Assembly (NCBI RefSeq): GCF_024127895.1
Contig: NZ_JAMYBK010000004.1
Location: forward strand, 124,001-188,000
Direction of reading: 5' to 3'
Length of the DNA stretch: 64,000 nucleotides
Source: Pseudomonas guariconensis
GTDB lineage: Bacteria > Pseudomonadota > Gammaproteobacteria > Pseudomonadales > Pseudomonadaceae
A program made the position numbers and the translations under genes. Below, piece by piece: positions 48,101 through 57,765 of the stretch. Position 1 is the stretch's first letter, and each line of letters begins with the position of its first letter. Under the pieces are notes generated by a model. That model was not told the origin of the DNA. It saw only the letters and a list, made by a program, of their open reading frames with translations, and ran no database searches.

Positions 48101-50052
48101 GCGGCATCAACGTGCAGGAAGACCCGATCACCGTGATCGGTATCGGCGACATGGCCGGCGACGTGTTCGGCAACGGCCTGCTGATGTCCGACAAGCTCAA
48201 GCTGGTCGCGGCGTTCAACCATCTGCACATCTTCATCGACCCGAACCCGGACCCGGCCACCAGCTTCCTCGAGCGCAAGCGCCTGTTCGAGTTGCCGCGC
48301 TCGGCCTGGAGCGACTACGACACCAGCATCATGTCCGAAGGCGGCGGGATTTTCCCGCGCAGTGCCAAGAGCATCGCCATCAGCCCGCAGATGAAGGAAC
48401 GTTTCGCCATCGAGGCTGACCGCCTGACCCCGACCGAACTGCTGCACGCACTGCTCAAGGCCCCGGTCGACCTGCTGTGGAACGGCGGCATCGGCACCTA
48501 CGTCAAGGCCAGCAGCGAGAGCCACGCCGATGTCGGCGACAAGGCCAACGATGCCCTGCGGGTCAATGGCGACGAGCTGCGCTGCAAGGTGGTGGGCGAG
48601 GGCGGCAACCTGGGCATGACCCAGCTTGGCCGGGTCGAGTTCGGCCTCAACGGCGGCGCCACCAACACCGACTTCATCGACAACGCCGGCGGGGTGGACT
48701 GCTCCGACCACGAGGTCAACATCAAGATCCTGCTCAACGAAGTGGTGCAGGGTGGCGACATGACCGAGAAGCAGCGCAACCAACTGCTGGGCAGCATGAC
48801 CGATGAAGTCGCCGGCCTGGTGCTGGGCAACAACTACAAGCAGACCCAGGCCCTGTCGCTGGCGGCCCGTCGCGCCCGCGAGCGGATCGCCGAGTACAAG
48901 CGCCTGATGGCCGACCTGGAGGGGCGTGGCAAGCTCGACCGGGCCATCGAGTTCCTGCCGTCGGAGGAGCTGCTGGCCGAGCGCCTGGCCGTGGGCCAGA
49001 GCCTGACCCGCGCTGAGCTGTCGGTGCTGATCTCCTACAGCAAGATCGACCTCAAGGAGCAGTTGCTCAAGTCGCTGGTACCGGACGACGACTACCTGAC
49101 CCGCGACATGGAGACCGCCTTCCCGCCGTCGCTGGTCAGCAAGTTCGCCGAGGCCATGCGCCGCCACCGCCTCAAGCGCGAGATCGTCAGCAACCAGATC
49201 GCCAACGACCTGGTCAACAACATGGGCATCACCTTCGTCCAGCGCCTGAAGGAGTCCACCGGCATGAGCCCGGCCAACGTCGCCGGGGCTTATGTGATCG
49301 TGCGCGACATCTTCCACCTGCCGCACTGGTTCCGCCAGATCGAGGCCCTGGACTACCAGGTACCGGCCGAGATCCAGCTGACCCTGATGGACGAGCTGAT
49401 GCGCCTGGGCCGCCGCGCCACCCGCTGGTTCCTGCGCAGCCGTCGCAACGAGCAGGATGCCGGTCGCGACGTGGCCCATTTCGGGCCGAAGATCGCCCAA
49501 CTGGGGCTCAAGCTCGACGAACTGCTGGAGGGCCCGACCCGCGAACGCTGGCAGCAGCGCTACCAGGGCTTCGTCGAGGCCGGGGTGCCGGAGCTGCTGG
49601 CGCGCATGGTCGCCGGCACCACCCACCTGTACACCCTGCTGCCGATCATCGAGGCTTCGGACGTCACCGGCCGCGACCCGGCCCTGGTGGCCAAGGCGTT
49701 CTTCGCCGTGGGCAGTGCCCTGGACCTGACCTGGTACCTGCAGGAGATCAGCAACCTGTCGGTGGAGAACAACTGGCAGGCCCTGGCCCGCGAGGCGTAC
49801 CGCGACGATATCGACCTGCAGCAGCGCGCCATCACCATTTCCGTGCTGCAGATGGCCGATGCGCCGGAGGACATGGACGCCCGCGTGGCCCTGTGGATCG
49901 AGCAGCACCGGGTGATGGTGGAGCGCTGGCGTGCCATGCTCGAGGACCTGCGCAACGCCACCGGCACCGACTACGCCATGTATGCGGTGGCCAACCGTGA
50001 GCTGGTGGACCTGGCCATGAGCGGGCAGGCGGCGGTTCTGCCGGTCAACTGA
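45184..50052 (+). CDS. gdhB: NAD-dependent glutamate dehydrogenase, 180-kDa class
   Basis: 1622 aa. N-terminal ACT-like regulatory segments (about 1-700) precede the catalytic core, with [21 protein letters not shown], the [12 protein letters not shown] lysine region and the Rossmann segment [17 protein letters not shown]. It deaminates glutamate to 2-oxoglutarate with NAD and is the catabolic GDH of pseudomonads, commonly allosterically controlled. Monocistronic, ended by the palindrome shared with ppsR. Length and motifs fit P. aeruginosa/P. putida GdhB. Confidence 0.96.
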   Translation: [1622 protein letters not shown]

Positions 50053-50058
50053 AGCGAC

Positions 50059-50099
50059 AAGCTGCAAGCAGACCGCGTTGGTCTTGCTTGCAGCTTTCT
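50059..50099. terminator. Bidirectional terminator, gdhB / ppsR
   Basis: aagctgcaagca (50059-50070) pairs with tgcttgcagctt (50085-50096), inner gacc/ggtc, followed by TTCT on the plus strand. It lies between convergent gdhB and ppsR. Confidence 0.7.
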
Positions 50100-50145
50100 G
50101 GCTTGAGACGGTGCGGGCCCCGGCACCGCTGCTTTTTCTTGCCGC

Positions 50146-50964
50146 TTACTTGAACCGCCGCTCCACGCCTTTCTCTACCAGGATCTTCGCCGCGATCTCT
50201 TCGACCGAGAAGTGCGTGGAGTTGATGTTGGGGATGTTCTCCCGGCGGAACAGGTTTTCCACCTCGCGTACCTCGAACTCGCACTGGGCGAAGCTGGAGT
50301 AGCGGCTGTTGGGCTTGCGCTCGTGGCGGATGGCGGTGAGGCGGTCGGGGTCGATGGTCAGGCCGAACAGCTTGTCCTGGTACTTCTTCAGCACCGTCGG
50401 CAACTGCAGGCGCTCCATGTCGTCCTCGGTCAGCGGGTAGTTGGCGGCGCGGATGCCGAACTGCATGGCCATGTATAGACAGGTGGGGGTCTTGCCGCAA
50501 CGCGACACGCCCACCAGGATCAGGTCGGCCTTGTCGTAGTAGCGGGTACGCGCGCCGTCGTCGTTGTCCAGGGCGAAGTTGACCGCCTCGATACGCTCCA
50601 TGTAGTTGGAATTGCCGCCGATCGAGTGGGACTTGCCCACGCTATACGACGAATGGGCGGTCAATTCCTGCTCCAGCGGGGACAAAAACGTCGAAAAGAT
50701 GTCGATCATGAAGCCGTTGGAGGTGGCCAGGATCTCACGGATGTCCTGGTTGACGATGGTGTCGAAGATGATCGGCCGCATCCCGTCGCGCTCGGCCGCG
50801 GCATTGATCTGCTCGACCATGGCCCGTGCCTTGTCCGGGGTGTCGATGTACGGGCGGGTGAATTTATTGAAAGGAATGCTATCGAATTGTGCGAGCAGGC
50901 TTTGCCCCAGCGTTTCTGCAGTGATGCCGGTACCGTCGGAGATGAAGAACGCGGATCGTTTCAT
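50146..50964 (-). CDS. ppsR: PEP synthase regulatory protein (bifunctional kinase/phosphorylase)
   Basis: 272 aa, DUF299/PSRP family. The P-loop-like [15 protein letters not shown] and the N-terminal [15 protein letters not shown] are diagnostic. It inactivates PEP synthase by ADP-dependent phosphorylation and reactivates it by Pi-dependent removal. ATG 50964 (AGGG upstream) begins the conserved [13 protein letters not shown]; the longer frame to 51069 is untranslated leader. Divergent from its target gene ppsA. Confidence 0.94.
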   Translation of the reverse strand: MKRSAFFISDGTGITAETLGQSLLAQFDSIPFNKFTRPYIDTPDKARAMVEQINAAAERDGMRPIIFDTIVNQDIREILATSNGFMIDIFSTFLSPLEQELTAHSSYSVGKSHSIGGNSNYMERIEAVNFALDNDDGARTRYYDKADLILVGVSRCGKTPTCLYMAMQFGIRAANYPLTEDDMERLQLPTVLKKYQDKLFGLTIDPDRLTAIRHERKPNSRYSSFAQCEFEVREVENLFRRENIPNINSTHFSVEEIAAKILVEKGVERRFK

Positions 50965-51143
50965 TTGCACCCTGGGCCTTAAGCTGCCGAAGTTTTCTGG
51001 AGTATGATACGTTCGGTTTGCCGAACACGGTTGTTCGGCATTCTCACTTATTTTCCAGGTCCAGGCCACAAGCGTCCGGCCAAGTCTGAGCAGGCAGGCG
51101 GGCGCCCTTGAGCTTTTCCAATACAGTTAGTGGAGAGATCACC

Positions 51144-53519
51144 TTGGTAGAGTACGTAGTTTCCCTCGATAAGCTCGGCGTCCATGATGTAGAGCATGTG
51201 GGGGGCAAGAACGCATCCCTGGGCGAGATGATCAGTAACCTCGCAGGTGCCGGCGTATCGGTGCCGGGCGGCTTTGCCACTACGGCTCAGGCGTACCGCG
51301 ATTTTCTCGAACAGAGCGGCCTGAACGACCGCATCCACGCCGCGCTCGATGCGCTGGACGTCGACGACGTCAACGCCCTGGCCAAGACTGGCGCGCAGAT
51401 CCGCCAGTGGGTCATGGACGCCGAATTCCCCCCGCGCCTGGACGCCGAGATCCGCAGCGCCTTCGCCGAGTTGAGCAAGGGCAACCCCAATCTCGCCGTC
51501 GCCGTGCGCTCCTCGGCCACCGCCGAGGACCTGCCGGACGCGTCCTTCGCCGGCCAGCAGGAAACCTTCCTGAACATCCGTGGCGTCGACAATGTCATCC
51601 GCGCCGCCAAGGAAGTCTTCGCCTCCCTGTTCAACGACCGCGCCATCGCCTACCGCGTGCACCAGGGCTTCGACCATAAGCTGGTCGCCCTGTCCGCCGG
51701 CGTGCAGCGCATGGTCCGTTCGGAAACCGGTACCGCCGGCGTGATGTTCACCCTCGACACCGAGTCGGGCTTCCGTGACGTGGTGTTCATCACCGGCGCC
51801 TACGGCCTGGGCGAGACCGTGGTGCAAGGCGCGGTCAACCCCGACGAATTCTACGTGCACAAGAGCACCCTGCAGGCCGGCCGTCCGGCCATCCTGCGCC
51901 GTAACCTGGGCAGCAAGGCCATCAAGATGGTCTATGGCGACGAAGCCAAGGCCGGCCGTTCGGTCAAGACCGTCGAGGTCGACCGTGCCGACCGCGCGCG
52001 CTTCTGCCTGAGCGATGCCGAAGTCAGCGAACTGGCCAAGCAGGCGATGATCATCGAGCAGCACTACCAGCGCCCGATGGACATCGAGTGGGCCAAGGAC
52101 GGTGACGACGGCAAGCTGTACATCGTCCAGGCGCGCCCGGAGACCGTGAAGAGCCGCGCCAGCGCCAATGTCATGGAGCGCTACCTGCTCAAGGAAAAGG
52201 GCACCGTCCTGGTCGAGGGCCGTGCCATCGGCCAGCGCATCGGTGCCGGCAAGGTCCGCGTGATCAACGACGTGTCCGAGATGGACAAGGTGCAACCGGG
52301 CGACGTGCTGGTCTCCGACATGACCGACCCGGACTGGGAACCGGTCATGAAGCGCGCCAGCGCCATCGTCACCAACCGTGGCGGGCGTACCTGCCACGCG
52401 GCGATCATCGCCCGTGAACTGGGTATCCCGGCCGTGGTCGGTTGCGGCAACGCCACCCAGGTGCTCAAGGACGGCCAGGGCGTGACCGTGTCCTGCGCCG
52501 AAGGCGACACCGGCTTCATCTTCGAAGGCGAGCTGGGCTTCGACGTCAAGCAGAACTCGGTCGATGCCATGCCGGAACTGCCGTTCAAGATCATGATGAA
52601 CGTCGGCAACCCGGACCGTGCCTTCGACTTCGCCCAACTGCCCAACGCCGGTGTCGGCCTGGCGCGCCTGGAGTTCATCATCAACCGCATGATCGGCGTG
52701 CACCCCAAGGCACTGCTGAACTATGCCGGCCTGCCGGCGGACCTGAAAGAAAGCGTCGACAAGCGCATCGCCGGCTACAACGACCCGGTCGGTTTCTACG
52801 TCGAGAAGCTGGTCGAGGGCATCAGCACCCTGGCGGCGGCCTTCTACCCGAAAAAGGTCATCGTGCGCCTGTCGGACTTCAAGTCCAACGAATACGCCAA
52901 CCTGATCGGCGGCAAGCTGTACGAGCCGGAAGAAGAGAACCCGATGCTGGGCTTCCGTGGCGCCTCGCGCTACATCAGCGAGTCGTTCCGTGACTGCTTC
53001 GAGCTCGAGTGCCGCGCCCTCAAGCGCGTGCGCGACGAGATGGGCCTGACCAACGTCGAGATCATGGTGCCGTTCGTGCGCACCCTGGGCGAGGCCAGCC
53101 AGGTGGTCGACCTGCTCGCCGAGAACGGCCTGGGCCGTGGCGTCAACGGCCTGCGCGTGATCATGATGTGCGAGCTGCCGTCCAACGCGCTGCTGGCCGA
53201 CGAGTTCCTCGAATACTTCGACGGCTTCTCCATCGGCTCCAACGACCTGACCCAGCTGACCCTGGGCCTGGATCGCGACTCGGGGATCATCGCCCACCTG
53301 TTCGACGAGCGTAACCCGGCCGTGAAGAAGCTGCTGGCCAACGCCATCCAGGCGTGCAACAAGGCCGGCAAGTACATCGGCATCTGCGGCCAGGGCCCGT
53401 CGGACCACCCGGATCTTGCCAAGTGGCTGATGGAGCAGGGTATCGAGAGCGTGTCGCTGAACCCGGACTCGGTGCTCGAGACCTGGTTCTTCCTGGCCGA
53501 GGACCAGGGCGCGGCATGA
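51144..53519 (+). CDS. ppsA: Phosphoenolpyruvate synthase
   Basis: 791 aa from a TTG start; GGAG lies 8 bases upstream and the family begins [20 protein letters not shown], so the ATG-less start is well supported. ATP-grasp domain, phosphohistidine loop [15 protein letters not shown] (His418), and C-terminal PEP-binding barrel ending CGQGPSD. It makes PEP from pyruvate and ATP for gluconeogenesis. Regulated by the divergent ppsR product. A hairpin follows the stop. Confidence 0.95.
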   Translation: MVEYVVSLDKLGVHDVEHVGGKNASLGEMISNLAGAGVSVPGGFATTAQAYRDFLEQSGLNDRIHAALDALDVDDVNALAKTGAQIRQWVMDAEFPPRLDAEIRSAFAELSKGNPNLAVAVRSSATAEDLPDASFAGQQETFLNIRGVDNVIRAAKEVFASLFNDRAIAYRVHQGFDHKLVALSAGVQRMVRSETGTAGVMFTLDTESGFRDVVFITGAYGLGETVVQGAVNPDEFYVHKSTLQAGRPAILRRNLGSKAIKMVYGDEAKAGRSVKTVEVDRADRARFCLSDAEVSELAKQAMIIEQHYQRPMDIEWAKDGDDGKLYIVQARPETVKSRASANVMERYLLKEKGTVLVEGRAIGQRIGAGKVRVINDVSEMDKVQPGDVLVSDMTDPDWEPVMKRASAIVTNRGGRTCHAAIIARELGIPAVVGCGNATQVLKDGQGVTVSCAEGDTGFIFEGELGFDVKQNSVDAMPELPFKIMMNVGNPDRAFDFAQLPNAGVGLARLEFIINRMIGVHPKALLNYAGLPADLKESVDKRIAGYNDPVGFYVEKLVEGISTLAAAFYPKKVIVRLSDFKSNEYANLIGGKLYEPEEENPMLGFRGASRYISESFRDCFELECRALKRVRDEMGLTNVEIMVPFVRTLGEASQVVDLLAENGLGRGVNGLRVIMMCELPSNALLADEFLEYFDGFSIGSNDLTQLTLGLDRDSGIIAHLFDERNPAVKKLLANAIQACNKAGKYIGICGQGPSDHPDLAKWLMEQGIESVSLNPDSVLETWFFLAEDQGAA

Positions 53520-53531
53520 GGCAGTGAACGC

Positions 53532-53553
53532 GGGAGCGCCCCATGGCGCTCCC
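53532..53553 (+). terminator. Hairpin after ppsA
   Basis: gggagcgcc (53532-53540) pairs with ggcgctccc (53545-53553), loop ccat, starting 12 bases after the ppsA stop. A T6 run occurs only later, at about 53595. Confidence 0.6.
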
Positions 53554-53615
53554 GCCTGGTTTCATCCAGGGCGAGTTCCAGCAATGGATCCCGCCCTTTT
53601 TTGTGCAATCGACCT

Positions 53616-54608
53616 ATGCAAAGCAGCAGTACCTTGTTCCCCGTGGCCCTGCTCAGTGCCGAGCGCCGTGGCGACCTCAGCGAAGACGTGTACCGGATCA
53701 AGGCCGGCAACAGCCCCGACCCCAGCGTCGAGCTGGCCATGACCCGCCTGGGCCTGGCCGACCAGCCCCGCGCCCAGGGCGTGCCGGTGATCCTCCTGCA
53801 TGGCAGTTTTTCCAACCGGCGGTTCTGGTACTCGCCCAAGGGGATTGGCCTGGGGGCCTACCTGGCACGCGCCGGCTTCGATGTGTGGATCCCGGAGATG
53901 CGGGGGCACGGCCTGTCGCCGCGCAACCGCGCCTGGCGCTACAACCGGGTCGCCGACTACGCCCGCTTCGACCTGCCGGTGATCGCCGCGTTCGTCCAGG
54001 AGCAGAGCGGGCAGGTCGCGCACTGGATTGGTCACTCCCTTGGCGGCACCATCCTGGCCGCCGCGCTCGGCGGGGGTTACCTGCAGGCCGGCAGCGTGGC
54101 CAGCGCGGCGTTCTTCGGCACCCAGGTCAGTCGGGTCTACTGGCCGTTGAAAGTACCGCCGGTGGCCTGGAGCGCTCGCCTGCTGCTCAAGCGCTTCGGC
54201 CAGTTGTCCGGCTCACGGCTCAAGCGTGGCCCAGAGGACGAACCGATAGGCTTGGCCCTGGAGAGCCTGCGCTGGCATGGCCTGTTCGGGCGTTTCGGCG
54301 ACAAGCAGGACGACTGGTGGGCAGGGCTGGCGCAGGTCGAGGTGCCGGTGCTGGCCGTGGCGGGGGCGGCGGATTACCAGGATCCGGTGTGGGCCTGTCG
54401 CAAGCTGTTCGAGCAACTGGGCGGTGGGCACAAGCAGTTCCTGCGTCTGGGGCGCGAGGAGGGCTTCGATGCCTTCGGGCATGTCGACATGCTGGTCAGC
54501 AAGGCGGCCCAGGCGCAGGTGTGGCCGTTGGTGGAGCGCTGGCTGCGTGACCCGCTGGCGCCGTTGCACGGGGCGGTGGGGGTGACGGAGGCTGTGCCTG
54601 CCAGTTGA
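53616..54608 (+). CDS. Alpha/beta-hydrolase
   Basis: 330 aa. HGSFSNRRFWY oxyanion loop, IPEMRGHGLSP, nucleophile elbow GHSLGG, and late acid/base residues in AGAADYQDPV and GFDAFGHVDML. Esterase/lipase-like, cytoplasmic, substrate unknown. Its place between ppsA and rraA is conserved in Pseudomonas. The start at 53616 has no strong ribosome site; a TTG at 53601 would add five residues. Confidence 0.8.
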   Translation: MQSSSTLFPVALLSAERRGDLSEDVYRIKAGNSPDPSVELAMTRLGLADQPRAQGVPVILLHGSFSNRRFWYSPKGIGLGAYLARAGFDVWIPEMRGHGLSPRNRAWRYNRVADYARFDLPVIAAFVQEQSGQVAHWIGHSLGGTILAAALGGGYLQAGSVASAAFFGTQVSRVYWPLKVPPVAWSARLLLKRFGQLSGSRLKRGPEDEPIGLALESLRWHGLFGRFGDKQDDWWAGLAQVEVPVLAVAGAADYQDPVWACRKLFEQLGGGHKQFLRLGREEGFDAFGHVDMLVSKAAQAQVWPLVERWLRDPLAPLHGAVGVTEAVPAS

Positions 54609-54615
54609 GTTTTAT

Positions 54616-54793
54616 GCGCCTGTACTGGCCCATTCGCGGGCAAGCCCGCTCCCACAGGGACCGCTGCTGAACTTCCGGATTGCGCTGTCCCTGTGAGAGA
54701 TCACCCAGCGCTGTCGCGCAGAGAACAGAGAGCGGAAGGGCAACGAGAACCCTGTGGGAGCGGGCTTGCCCGCGAATGGGCCAGTACAGGCGC
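54616..54793. repeat. REPIN with 44-bp perfect arms
   Basis: 54616-54659 is the exact reverse complement of 54750-54793. Each arm contains the REP core cgcgggcaagcccgctcccac; a spacer of about 90 bases separates them. This is a typical inverted REP doublet between the hydrolase and rraA genes. Confidence 0.85.
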
Positions 54794-54900
54794 CGCAAAC
54801 ATGACTGCTCGGTCCTGGGTGACTGCGACACCACCCAAGGTGTAGCCTTGGCAGCAACCCGCAAGATCCGCCCTTTCGTTGTGACTGACAGGAGTTTCCC

Positions 54901-55392
54901 ATGCAGCATTACGTAACGCCCGACCTGTGCGACGCCTACCCCGACCTGGTCCAGGTGCTGGAGCCGATGTTCAGCAACTTCGGCGGTCGCGATTCCTTCG
55001 GTGGCCAGATCGTCACCATCAAGTGCTTCGAGGACAACTCGCTGGTCAAGGAGCAGGTCGAGCTCGATGGCAAGGGCAAGGTCCTGGTGGTCGACGGCGG
55101 TGGCTCGCTGCGCCGGGCGCTGCTGGGCGACATGCTCGCCGAGAAGGCGGCGAAGAACGGCTGGGAAGGGCTGGTGATCTATGGCTGCGTGCGTGACGTG
55201 GACGTGCTGGTGCAGACCGACGTCGGCGTCCAGGCCCTGGCCAGCCACCCGATGAAGACCGACAAGCGCGGTATCGGCGACCTCAACGTGCCGGTGACCT
55301 TCGCCGGGGTGACCTTCCGCCCGGGGGAATACGTGTATGCCGACAACAACGGTGTGATCGTCTCACCAAGCCCGCTGCAGATGCCGGAGTGA
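54901..55392 (+). CDS. rraA: RraA-family protein, regulator of RNase E activity
   Basis: 163 aa, full length for Rra[42 protein letters not shown] and [10 protein letters not shown] are the family blocks; the Gx(n)RD site is shared with the HMG/CHA aldolase relatives, so weak aldolase activity is possible. RraA binds RNase E and damps mRNA decay in E. coli. CAGGAG precedes the ATG. Confidence 0.9.
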   Translation: MQHYVTPDLCDAYPDLVQVLEPMFSNFGGRDSFGGQIVTIKCFEDNSLVKEQVELDGKGKVLVVDGGGSLRRALLGDMLAEKAAKNGWEGLVIYGCVRDVDVLVQTDVGVQALASHPMKTDKRGIGDLNVPVTFAGVTFRPGEYVYADNNGVIVSPSPLQMPE

Positions 55393-55419
55393 CGCGCCGC
55401 GGGCGCTGATGGAGCTTGA

Positions 55420-56415
55420 ATGTTCGAGGAAGACAACGCGCAGTGGGGGCTGGTGCATGCCCTGGTGCTCGATGGTAAAGGCGGCGCACGCACGATTGCC
55501 CGGACCGAACTGGACGCTCTTGACCTGCAGCCGCAGGAAAGCCTTTGGCTGCACTGGGACCGCAGCCATCCGCAGACCCGCAGCTGGCTGCTGCGCGACA
55601 GCGGCCTGAGTGAGTTCGCCTGCGACCTGTTGCTGGAGGAAAACACCCGGCCGCGCCTGCTGGCGCTGGCTGGCGAGCAGATGCTGCTGTTCCTGCGCGG
55701 GGTCAACCTCAACCCGGGGGCCGAGCCCGAGGACATGGTCTCGGTGCGTATCTTCGCCCAGGCGCAGCGGGTCGTGTCCCTGCGCCTGCGGCCGCTGCGC
55801 GCCAGCGACGAGATCCTCCAGCAGTTGGAGGAAGGTCGGGGGCCCAAGTCGGCCTCCGAGCTGTTGCTGCTGATGGGCGAGCTGCTCACCGAAAAGGTCC
55901 AGGCCCTGGTCAGCGACCTGTCGGAGGTGGTCGATCTTGAGGAAGAGAAGGTGGAATCCGACGAACGGTATAGCCCTGCCCAGGGCAGCCTGCAACAGAT
56001 CCGCCGTCGGGCCGCCGGCCTGCGCCGTTTCCTCGCCCCGCAGCGCGACATCTATGCCCAGTTGGCGCGCAACAAGTGGAGCTGGTTCGCCGATGCCGAC
56101 GCCGATTACTGGAACGAGCTCAACAACAGCCTGATCCGCTACCTGGAGGAGCTGGAACTGACCCGCGAGAGGGCTGCCCTGGTGCTGGAGACCGAGGACC
56201 GGCGGCGTAGCGAACGGATGAACCGGACCATGTACCGCTTCGGCATCATCACCTGCATCTTCCTGCCCATGAGCTTCGTCACCGGGCTGCTGGGCATCAA
56301 TGTCGGCGGTATTCCGGGGGCGGACAGCCCCTTTGGCTTCCTCTTCGCCTGCCTGGTGGTGCTGGGGCTGGCGGCGGGGCAGTGGTGGCTGTTCCGACGC
56401 TTGCGGTGGGTATAG
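55420..56415 (+). CDS. cmaX: CorA/ZntB-family transporter of the sigX cluster
   Basis: 331 aa. Long cytoplasmic N-terminal domain with a coiled helix, then two C-terminal membrane helices with the loop GLLGINVGGIPG; GIN instead of the CorA GMN marks the ZntB-type. It corresponds to CmaX, which heads the cmaX-crfX-cmpX-sigX-oprF cluster in Pseudomonas. Zinc or other divalent-cation efflux or uptake is likely. Confidence 0.88.
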   Translation: MFEEDNAQWGLVHALVLDGKGGARTIARTELDALDLQPQESLWLHWDRSHPQTRSWLLRDSGLSEFACDLLLEENTRPRLLALAGEQMLLFLRGVNLNPGAEPEDMVSVRIFAQAQRVVSLRLRPLRASDEILQQLEEGRGPKSASELLLLMGELLTEKVQALVSDLSEVVDLEEEKVESDERYSPAQGSLQQIRRRAAGLRRFLAPQRDIYAQLARNKWSWFADADADYWNELNNSLIRYLEELELTRERAALVLETEDRRRSERMNRTMYRFGIITCIFLPMSFVTGLLGINVGGIPGADSPFGFLFACLVVLGLAAGQWWLFRRLRWV

Positions 56416-56437
56416 ATGAAGAGTGTGCTGGGGCGGT

Positions 56438-56501
56438 CTTTTCGCGGGCAAGCCCGTTCCCACAGCCACCGCGCCGCTCTCAAGGGCTTGCCCGCGAAAA
56501 G
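56438..56501. repeat. Short REPIN between cmaX and crfX
   Basis: cttttcgcgggcaagccc (56438-56455) is the exact complement of gggcttgcccgcgaaaag (56484-56501), with a 28-base loop. REP-type inverted pair between cmaX and crfX; could also act on RNA as a terminator or stabiliser. Confidence 0.75.
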
Positions 56502-56596
56502 GTCGTCCTGCGCTGGTCTTGAAACATGCGTCCCACATCCCAGTGTGACCCATTGCCCGGCGCCCTCGTCTCTGACAGATACTGCGCGAGGTGCCC

Positions 56597-56848
56597 ATGC
56601 ACGATCCGTTTGAAGAATCCCTGCGTGACCTGCTCAAGGCATCGCCGTCCGGCCATGACCGCGACGACGCCGCCTGCCTGGGTCGCGTCCTGAAAACCGC
56701 CAACCGCCAGGTCGGCGCGGGCGATCTGTTCAGTCTGCTGGGCCGCTGGAGCCAGGCGCTGCTGATCGCCGTGAACAATGGCTCGGCGCATGTCGCGCCG
56801 GTGCGCCGCAACCCTGCCGCTGGCAGAAAAGCTGATAAGGCCGATTGA
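56597..56848 (+). CDS. crfX: CrfX small protein
   Basis: 83 aa, short soluble protein (HDPFEESLRDLLKASPSGHD; DLFSLLGRWSQALLIA). Identified by position and similarity to CrfX, encoded immediately before cmpX in Pseudomonas. GAGGTG precedes ATG 56597. Two bases separate it from cmpX. Role linked to the sigX regulon but not defined. Confidence 0.82.
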   Translation: MHDPFEESLRDLLKASPSGHDRDDAACLGRVLKTANRQVGAGDLFSLLGRWSQALLIAVNNGSAHVAPVRRNPAAGRKADKAD

Positions 56849-56850
56849 AT

Positions 56851-57675
56851 ATGGAACTCGATCTCTGGACCCAGAGCCTGGTCACCGCCATGACCGCCCT
56901 TTGGACCAAGGTGGCGAACTTCATCCCCAACCTGTTCGGTGCCCTGGTCGTGGTGCTGCTCGGCTTCGTGGTGGCCAAGCTGCTCGATACGCTGTTGTCC
57001 AAGCTGCTGGCCAAGTTCGGCCTGGATCGCCTGATGAGCGGTACCGGGCTGACCAAGATGCTTGGCCGGGTCGGCATCCAGGTGCCGATCTCGACCCTGA
57101 TCGGCAAGATCGTCTACTGGTTCGTGCTGCTGATCTTCCTGGTGTCCGCCGCCGAATCCCTGGGGCTGGAGCGGGTCTCGGCGACCCTCGACATGCTCGC
57201 CCTGTACCTGCCCAAGGTGTTCGGCGCGGCCCTGGTGCTGCTCGCCGGCGTACTCCTGGCACAGGTGGTCAACGGGTTGGTGCGTGGCGCCGCCGAGGGC
57301 ATCGGCCTGGAATATGCCGCGGGCGTCGGGCGTATTGTCCAGGGGCTGGTGATCATCATCAGCATCTCGGTGGCCATCAGCCAGCTGGAGGTCAAGACCG
57401 ACCTGCTCAACCACGTGATCGTCATCGGCCTGATTACCGTTGGTCTGGCCGTTGCTCTGGCGATGGGCCTGGGCAGCCGGGAAATCGCCGGGCAGATCCT
57501 GGCCGGCATCTACGTTCGCGAACTCTACCAAGTGGGCCAACAGGTGCAGATTGGCGAGGTCGAAGGGCAGATCGAGGAGATCGGTACGGTCAAGACGACA
57601 CTGTTGACCGATGATGGCGAATTGGTGTCGCTGTCCAATCGAGCATTGCTCGAACAACGAGTCAATAGCCGCTAA
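56851..57675 (+). CDS. cmpX: CmpX mechanosensitive-channel-family membrane protein
   Basis: 274 aa, four or five N-terminal helices (FGALVVVLLGFVVAKLLDTL; IVYWFVLLIFLVSAA; VFGAALVLLAGVLLAQVVNG) and a conserved TM_helix/MscS-like end (GLGSREIAGQILAGIYVREL, then a small beta domain). In P. aeruginosa and P. fluorescens CmpX affects membrane stress and SigX activity. ATG 56851 is used; a TTG at 56845 would overlap the crfX stop. Confidence 0.87.
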   Translation: MELDLWTQSLVTAMTALWTKVANFIPNLFGALVVVLLGFVVAKLLDTLLSKLLAKFGLDRLMSGTGLTKMLGRVGIQVPISTLIGKIVYWFVLLIFLVSAAESLGLERVSATLDMLALYLPKVFGAALVLLAGVLLAQVVNGLVRGAAEGIGLEYAAGVGRIVQGLVIIISISVAISQLEVKTDLLNHVIVIGLITVGLAVALAMGLGSREIAGQILAGIYVRELYQVGQQVQIGEVEGQIEEIGTVKTTLLTDDGELVSLSNRALLEQRVNSR

Positions 57676-57700
57676 CCGCACAAAAGCTGTTAATGTATGC

Positions 57701-57735
57701 CGCCGCGAAAAACGGCCCAAGGGGGCCGAGCGGCG
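57701..57735 (+). terminator. GC-rich hairpin between cmpX and sigX
   Basis: cgccg (57701-57705) with cggcg (57731-57735), inner cggccc/gggccg stem. No T-run; it may reduce read-through from cmpX or structure the sigX leader. Confidence 0.45.
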
Positions 57736-57765
57736 ACATTGACCTGACTGTCGGCCAGATCCGTT

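Noticed and set aside
45112-50067. Open frame of about 1650 codons on the minus strand opposite gdhB
   Set aside because: It mirrors gdhB codon structure (G/C third positions keep the antisense frame open), is His/Val/Gln-rich without domains, and has no start context. Same artefact opposite fadH, pepN, sbcC, ppsA and others.
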